Of a stretch of 64,000 nt of DNA, positions 57,708-64,000 are shown piece after piece. Under the pieces are notes generated by a model. The model searched no databases, had not been told where the DNA came from, and worked only from the letters and a program-made list of their open reading frames with translations. The first letter of the stretch is position 1. Each line of letters begins with the position of its first letter. A program made the translations under genes and the position numbers. This DNA is from Limnanthes douglasii subsp. nivea (Eukaryota; Streptophyta; Magnoliopsida; Brassicales; Limnanthaceae): contig JAUPFV010000005.1 in the NCBI GenBank assembly GCA_036936605.1, positions 157,729,195-157,793,194 on the forward strand. The letters are read 5' to 3'.

Positions 57708-59532
57708 ATGGATCTCGATATGCAAGAAGTTCCACCTCATTTTAATGAGGGAAACAAAGGTGAGAATAAGCATGCTACTCTATCACATGTCAATCATAAT
57801 ATAGAGGAAAAACAGATCATACAAGACGAGCGTAATCCACTGAGGGTTGAAATAGAAGCTTTAAGGGACCAAAGGCTAGCTGAAACAAAATTAAAAGGGA
57901 AGTTCGCTGCTGGATGTGTTGTTACAGATGAGCCTGGCAACAATCACAAAGAAGATGAAAGTGATCAATCTCCAATGGTTCACATGGGTTCAAAGAAGGA
58001 ACATCGGGCTAAGCAATTGATGAACACATCAGATTCTGTTGAAAACTCTACCATAAAATCTGATTTTGATATTTTTACTTCTTCATCTAGTAGTGACCAT
58101 GGCCATCTGAATAAGAAAGAAAGTTTAACCAAGAAACATTTTAAGAAAATGGATAGGAAGAGCAAAGGGAAAAAATAAATATTAAAGGAAAGTAAAAGGA
58201 TCAGTAGATCACAGTATTAATCATATGCTAAGTGATCAGTTTGCTATCGAGTTTGAACCATGTATATTTGCCACTCTTGATGAAGACCATATGTTTAGTC
58301 GTCGCCATAACTGAAGGCAATCACCTTTATTTTAAAGATTCCAACTGGACATCTGCCAAGGTGTTTCGATAATTCCTACATGTATAATTACGATGTAAGC
58401 AAAGATCATTATTATCACCTTGAGAAATTCAAAAAAATTATGATGAATTTGGATGATGATGAATAAGTTCTATGTCGGGCCTTCTCAGAGACCTTCAAGG
58501 AGAGTGCACTAAAATAGTACAATAGTTTACCACATGGATCTATTAAAAACTTTGATGTATTTTGGATGGCCTTTTAAAGGAAATTTGTAGGAAGTAAATA
58601 TTTTAAAAGGAATGGTGATACCATCATCCACTATGCACAAGAACCGAATGAGTCTTTAAAAAACTACATTAGCCGTTTTCTAAACACAAAGAATAGATTT
58701 ACTGCTTGTTTTGAGCAAATGTCTATTGATTCTTTAAGTCAAGGTTTAATTCCAGGTGATTTGGCTGATTTGGTGACTCGGAAGAAAGTGATGACCTAGA
58801 GAGGATTAAATTCAGGTCGAAAAATAAATCCCAGTGGAGGAAACCAAAGAATCTAGAGTACCGCGCCAGAATAGGTATGCTCCTGCGACTTCTATCCCAC
58901 AAGCTAGTACTCAGTCTTAAGCTAGGGTCAATTATCTACCTAAGGATTCAAGACAAGGTTCATATCATCCTAGACAAAGTTAATCGAGTCAAGACCAATA
59001 GTCTAGACCAAGGAGGAATAAATGGGTCAAACCCGAATAGTTTGCTAAATTAGGTGAAAGTGTAGCCACCATTTATGACAAAACCAATTCAATCTCCTAA
59101 AGAATTTATAAATACTCGCTTCTGTGTATACTATAATAATGTGGGTCATGATACCCAAGATTGTATTGCCCTAAAGCAAGAAGTAAAAACCTTGATTGAA
59201 AAAGGAAAGCTGTCTGATTTTGTTAAAAAACAAGGGGCAATAAGCAAGTTAAGACTCACTCTCAGCCTAGTGCAAACAAAACACAAACAGCATCACCAAA
59301 TGTTCCAAGACAAAGTATGGGGGCATCTAGACAAAATGATGCTATGACGGTTGTGGAAAGGTTTGATGTAGACTTGGAATACTTAGACCCTGATCCGGAT
59401 CGGAATCAGGTTGGGGTGATAGTGGAAAAAACAAAGACACTATCCGATATGTGCAGCTTCTTTAAATCTTTGACCATTTTTGGGGGAAATACTGTGACTG
59501 CACCCTCAAGTTGCTCAAGAAAAAACATGTAA
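57708..59532 (+). pseudogene. gag: gag of second element, broken
   Basis: ATG 57708 begins MDLDMQEVPPHFNEGNKGEN and continues open to 58178 as a charged N-terminal region. The capsid core is scattered over frames (DEDHMFSRRHN; MMNLDDDE; CRAFSET-like text at 58470). The zinc knuckle CVYYNNVGHDTQDC is at about 59108-59150, with Tyr in place of the usual His at its second ligand. The end (VDLEYLDPDPDRNQVGVIVE) parallels that of the first element. Confidence 0.8.
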
Positions 59533-59589
59533 ACAGTCTAACTACTCAGTTATAAGGGAAAATATCTACACATCTCTGTCAGAGCCTTG

Positions 59590-60080
59590 CTCCATTTATT
59601 GTATTTGATGAAGATGACTTGAGAAATATTGCGGGCCCACATGAAGATACTCTGATAATAGGAGCATTCATTGAAGGCAATGGTATACGTGGAATCATGA
59701 TTGATACATGAAGTTCGACAAATATTTTGTTTTTATCAACTTAAAAGAAGATGAATAATCCTTCAATCATACAATGATCAAATATGACCATAGTAGGATT
59801 TACTGGTAACTCGGCCAATGTGATTAGAGAGTTTGAAAAAAGGTCTTTTTGGGAAAATGACCATTCAAGAAGTTGGTAAGGGTTTTGTTTGTAATAGTTA
59901 ATTGTCTGACGTCTTATAATACCATATTTGTTAGGTCTTGGCTATCTAGGATGCATGCAATATCTTATATTATTCACCAATCCTTGAAATATTCCATAGG
60001 AGGTCAAGTAGACGTCATCTGAAGTAGCCAGAGGGTAGCCCAAGAATGTTATTCACTGTTATTGCTCCAAAATCATTAGA
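59590..60080 (+). pseudogene. pol: Protease of second element, active site interrupted
   Basis: GIMIDT is followed by TGA where the active-site Gly is expected, then SSTNILF. Later text (GFTGNSANVI, SYNTIFVRSWLSRMH) follows the protease pattern of the first element. Several frameshifts. Confidence 0.75.
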
Positions 60081-60149
60081 AGCAGTGAAAGTTGACAAAG
60101 AATAACAATTAGTGGAGTCCTCTGCCAAATAAAATGAGATAGATGATCC

Positions 60150-60575
60150 AAGGAAGGCTCTTAGTATTGTGATTGTAGTTGAAGAAGTTGAAGTTCATTG
60201 CTTGGCAGAAGGTAAAAGTGTCAAATCTAAATTTCCATTAGAATTGAAAGAAAAGTTGTTATCATTTTTTACTAATAATCTGCATTTGTTTGTTTGGTAT
60301 AACGGGGACGTAACTGGAGTACAAACAAGCGTGATCAGTCACAAACTGTCTGTTAGATTTGATGTTGGGCTAGTGGTGCAAAGAAGAAGACCGTTTTTCC
60401 AGAGAAACGTCTGAAGCCATAGTCCAAGAAGTAGATCGGTTAACCAAGGTGGGACACATTAAAAATTCTCAATACTCTCTTTGGACAGCTAACCCGGTCC
60501 TAATTAAGAAAGAAACTAGAAAATGGCATATGTGCATTGCCTTTACAGATCTCAATAGAGCTTGACTTTGTATCC
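60150..60575 (+). pseudogene. pol: Reverse transcriptase N-terminus of second element
   Basis: VEEVEVHCLAEGKSVKSKFP, FTNNLHLFVWYNGDVTGVQ and VISHKLSVRFDVG lead to QEVDRLTKVGHIKNSQYSLW, ANPVLIKKETRKWHMCI and FTDLNRA. The sequence then breaks: no palm, YxDD, RNase H or second RNase H is found before the integrase. Confidence 0.85.
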
Positions 60576-60639
60576 ATTATAGCTTATTTTGAAGCGTATA
60601 CTTGGATCCTTATACAAGAATTTCCTTCCATTGTCACAA

Positions 60640-61920
60640 CTACTGAAATAAAAAGGTGAAGTGGGAGAAACTCTACATGTATCCATCATGGTTTTTAAAT
60701 ATTGGAGAAATGAGATTCAAGAGTTTATCACTAATAGAGTTTTACCTCAAGATAAGGCTTCTGCCAAAAAGATAAAGTACAAAGCTCGTAGATTTCTAGT
60801 TCTAATGAAAGGTTCTTTATAAAAAAAACTCATTCAGCGGACCTTTGATGTTTTGTCTCAGATCTAATGAATCTCAAAGTGTTCTATCATAACTGCATGA
60901 TGGAGAAGGATCAACACATTGTCGCTATAAAGCATTAACTATAAGGGTTGGCAGGGATTATTGGCCTTTTATTATGGCAGATTCTAAAAACTTGGTGCGA
61001 GGATGTGACCCTTGTCAAAGGTATGAAAATGAGATCTATATACCAGTAGTACCTATGGATTATGTACCCGAAGCACTACCGTTTTACAGATGGGGACTTG
61101 ATCTAGTCAAACCTCTTCTGTTGGCTTCTAAGGGAAGTTGTAATATGATTGTGGCAATCGATTATTTCTCTAAGTGGGTTGAAGCTGCACCCTTGTCCGG
61201 GAAAACATCTAAAGCAGTGGTAAAGTTTATCCTCTATAACATATGCTACCGATTTGGTATTCCCAAGCGCATCACTACATATAATGGTCCTCAATTTGAA
61301 AATAAAGATATGGAAATATTTTATACGTCAAGAGGAATTCAACATTGTTTCTCTTCTCCTTTTCATCCTCAATCCAATGGACAAGTTGAGGTGCCAAATC
61401 GAAGAACTTTAACGTGTTTGAAAAATAATTTGGAGAGAGCAGCTGGAAAATGGCCAAGTTATTTACAAAAAGTATCATGAGCATACCGAACTACTCTCCT
61501 CACAGCCACTCTTGAGTCTCCATTTGCTTTAGTTTATGGAATGGATATAATTACACCTATAGAAGCTATTATTTCTTCTTTCAGAGTTTAAAATTATTTC
61601 GAACAGAATAATGAGATGGCAGTAAGGGCTCAATTAGATTTAATTGAGGAAAAAATATTGAAAGGTCATCTAAGAACTGTGCATTACCAAGGCTTGATGA
61701 GGAGCATGTCTGCATCTAAAATAAGAAGAAGGAATTTTGAAGTTGGCGACAAAGTGTTAAAAAAAGTATTCTTACACACTAAGGAAAATAAATTCAAAAG
61801 CTGGCTCCGAATTGGGAAGGACCATACATCGTATATGAAAGGGTCAAGCAAGGAACGTACAAGCTTATAGACAAAGTATGCAACCTTTTGAAGCACTCTT
61901 AGATTGTTAAACACTTAAGG
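60640..61920 (+). pseudogene. pol: Integrase of second element
   Basis: The zinc region ends RGCDPCQRYENEI; the core reads FYRWGLDLVKPLLLA (first Asp), then KRITTYNGPQF, with Tyr where the second catalytic Asp belongs, and HPQSNGQVEVPNRR for the Glu site. A 168-codon open stretch (60974-61480) covers most of the core. The C-terminal tail (FEVGDKVLKKVFLHTKENK) is followed by a frameshift and stop. Confidence 0.88.
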
Positions 61921-62100
61921 TTATACTTAGAATAAACTTATCTTGTAAATATTTACTTTTCTTTACTTCAATATAAATATTAGGAGGCATACTATTTCTT
62001 ATCCTGGTGGTACAGGGAGGTTTTAATGAGGTGTCCAAATTTCAATCAATATATCATCATTTGCCTTTTAAAATGTCTTTGCTATATTTGGCTGAATTAC
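61921..62100. other. Spacer after integrase
   Basis: AT-rich leader of the minisatellite region; no gene seen. Confidence 0.5.
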
Positions 62101-62512
62101 ATTTGAATAGTTTGGTTTGATTAAAGTTATGTTGTCTTCACATGAATTACCTTTGAATGACTTGGTTGGATTAAAGTTATGTTTCCTTCAAAGGAATTAC
62201 CTTTGGATGGCTTAGTTGGATTAAAGTTATGTTGCCTTCGAATGGATTTTATTCGAATGGCTAAAGTGATGTTTCCTTTCAAATGAATTACCTTGAATGG
62301 CTTGGTTAGATTAAAGTGATGTTTCCTTTCAAATGGATTAACTTGAATGGCTTGGTTATATTAAAGTGATGTTGCCTCCGAATAAATTACCTTTAAATGG
62401 TTTGGTTGGATTAAAGTTATGTTGCCTTCGAATGGATTACCTTCAATGGCTTGGTTGGATTAAAACTATGTTATCTTCGAATGGAATACCTTCGAATGGC
62501 TCGATCAAATTT
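62101..62512. repeat. Minisatellite downstream of pol, period about 57 bp
   Basis: Seven to eight diverged copies of a sentence with GGCTTGGTTGGATTAAAG, TTATGTTGCCTTCGAATGG and ATTACCTTCGAATGG. Tat-lineage elements are known to hold such tandem repeats in the 3' untranslated region, where they can seed satellites. The first element lacks it. Confidence 0.85.
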
Positions 62513-62699
62513 AGTTTATTACTTTAGGAAACGTTTTTCAAATTTTGATCATCTTTGAATAAAATACTTAGTGGAGATCGGATATCAATGTAAGCAAAAT
62601 ATATATTTAAACATAAAGTACATAAGAATAAAGATGACATAAAATGCCTTTGACTTATAATAAAAATCTGATCCACATGACAAAATTACTTATACAATA

Positions 62700-64000
62700 T
62701 GGACTTATACCAACAAAGTTACCAAGTAATCTGATCCAAAAACAACAAAATTCCTTGCACACTTCAAGGACTTTAGTTTAAAACACAAACACATAAAAGT
62801 TGTTAACCTTAGGGCTTGTTTCCTTTTATTTTCCTCTTTATCGCTTCTTCTCCTTTGTTTTTTCCTCCTTTTTCTCTGAATTATCATCATTTGAATATTT
62901 CTCCGCTTCATCATTAGGTCCGAATTCATCCAAAGAAACACCTAATTTATCACCCACAGACAAGAGACTATTTGGGAAAGTTTTCATGAAACAGCATTAC
63001 CATATCCAATTTGATAGATTCGTCAATTTGTTGCATGGAATCCAATACTGAGTCACCGTATGCATCCACGAAAGTGTCTATATCTTGAGCGGTTTTCTCC
63101 TTAAGAGAGGTAATTTAATCTTTTTTCTTCTTAAGAAGATCTTATAACTTTTTCTTCTCTTTGGATAAATGGTTGATGGTACCTTTATCCTTATTATGTT
63201 GATCATCTAAGGAGTTGATCTCTTTGGGGGGGTTGATTGTAAATCGGTACAGCTCGTTTGCAGCTTCTCACGATCTGATTTAGTTTGAAATAGCTCATAA
63301 TTAAAAAAATTCTTTTCTTTACTTAAAGTCTCAACCTTGTCTTGTTCGACCTTGATAGAATTCTTCAAATTTTGATTTTCACTAGTAAGTGAGACAAATC
63401 CTTGACTAGAGATCTGACCTACCTCTAAAATTCCACTAGTGGCCTTACATAGCCTAAGACCGTATACCTCAGTACATCATGTTCTTTAGACAATTTGAAA
63501 GACTCCCCATCATGTGTTAAAGTGTTGACGATAGTGGCATATTGGGGGATAGCCTTGTCGATGTCGTCAAATTTAAAGTTTATTATGTCATCCAAATGGA
63601 CATCATCTTCGAAAGAAGGTTTGTTAATTATAGGAAACACTGGGGAAGAATGATCAAAATGTACTTCTTTTTGAAGAGGAACATCTGTAGGAATGTTAGA
63701 GGGAAGGACGTCAGATTAGAGTATGACCTCCGAACCAATGGTAGCTTTATTCTTCTTTCATGTTCTCTTGTCACTACCCCATTTGTTCCTCTTTAAGCCC
63801 TTCTTTTTCTTAACTATTAGAGAGTTTGATAGCTCTTTAGCCTCACCAACAGTGACTACGGCGACCTCCAACAAAGCGGCATCAATTTCATCTAGAGGCC
63901 ATAAACTTCATAGTTTGGGAAAAACTTGAGATGACTGAGAGCCCTATTCATGGCTAGTAAATACAATTTATCATCATATTTCTCAGTACTTTTATAGATT
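62700..64000 (-). pseudogene. Antisense ORF of second element (3' part in window)
   Basis: Minus-strand pieces: PIINKPSFEDDVHLDDIINF...KLSKEHDVLRYTVLGYVRPL (63425-63640), then coiled-coil-like Lys/Glu/Leu text (63050-63420), then LGVSLDEFGPNDEAEKYSND and a Lys/Glu-rich end (62830-62960). This matches the coiled-coil and acidic tail of the antisense ORF in the first element. The N-terminal globular domain would lie beyond the window. Stops are frequent. Confidence 0.65.

Larger units (their letters stand above)
57256..64000 (+). mobile_element. Second Tat-lineage Ty3/gypsy element (3' end outside window)
   Basis: LTR, primer-site region, gag, protease, RT start, integrase, minisatellite and antisense ORF occur in the same order as in 29210-39695. 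RT palm through second RNase H is missing by one large deletion near 60570-60600. It is more decayed than the first element. The 3' LTR lies beyond the window. Confidence 0.88.

Noticed and set aside
57462..57773. 103-codon minus-strand frame across the LTR/gag border
   Set aside because: It crosses the primer-binding region of an LTR element and has no motif; chance frame.

Overview
The window looks like nuclear heterochromatin-type DNA from a flowering plant, most likely a eudicot. It is very AT-rich, has many microsatellites, and shows plant-specific families throughout: L1-type LINEs with a C-terminal RNase H, Mutator-like elements (MULEs) carrying plant mobile domain (PMD) or ULP1-like genes, Ty3/gypsy elements of the Tat lineage with a second RNase H and an antisense ORF, and fragments of an ATL-type RING-H2 gene. 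I see no intact ordinary host gene, no tRNA or rRNA gene and no CRISPR array. Almost every recognisable coding stretch is a transposable-element gene in decay.

Layout. 1-2537 and 44643-57223 belong to one tandem array with a unit of about 2.36 kb. Each full unit joins (i) an antisense copy of the N-terminus and membrane segment of an ATL51/52/54-like RING-H2 E3 ligase, (ii) the C-terminal RNase H part of a LINE and (iii) a short exon-like piece behind a strong 3' splice site. About 42 kb of other DNA lies between the two array parts. 2538-3711 is a 5'-truncated LINE with a long open RT/zinc-finger ORF. 3857-8377 is a 4.5 kb foldback MULE with 9-bp target duplications. 9051-13773 is a related, larger MULE with a transposase remnant, an unknown reading frame and a PMD gene. 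13.8-17.6 kb is AT-rich with a MITE and short duplications. 17.6-19.5 kb is a decayed LINE. 22.1-28.0 kb is a third, unrelated MULE with a ULP1-like gene and a convergent MuDR-type transposase; a degenerate minisatellite sits in and between their introns. 29210-39695 is a complete but dead Tat-lineage LTR retrotransposon (LTRs, 5-bp TSD, gag, protease, RT, two RNases H, integrase, antisense ORF). 39.8-44.64 kb is another LINE, interrupted by a 312-bp insertion and fused at its 3' end to the tandem array. 57256 to the window end is a second, more decayed Tat element with a minisatellite downstream of pol.

How the parts relate. The foldback MULE is built from the two end types of the 9-13.8 kb MULE, arranged as inverted arms, so these two neighbours are one family. 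The tandem array and the 40-44.6 kb LINE are linked because the LINE breaks inside RNase H exactly where the array starts, and the missing RNase H part lies 1.44 kb further on inside the unit. The two LTR elements share lineage, primer-site context and gene order. All calls come from reading the sequence and from remembered family features; no database search was possible.
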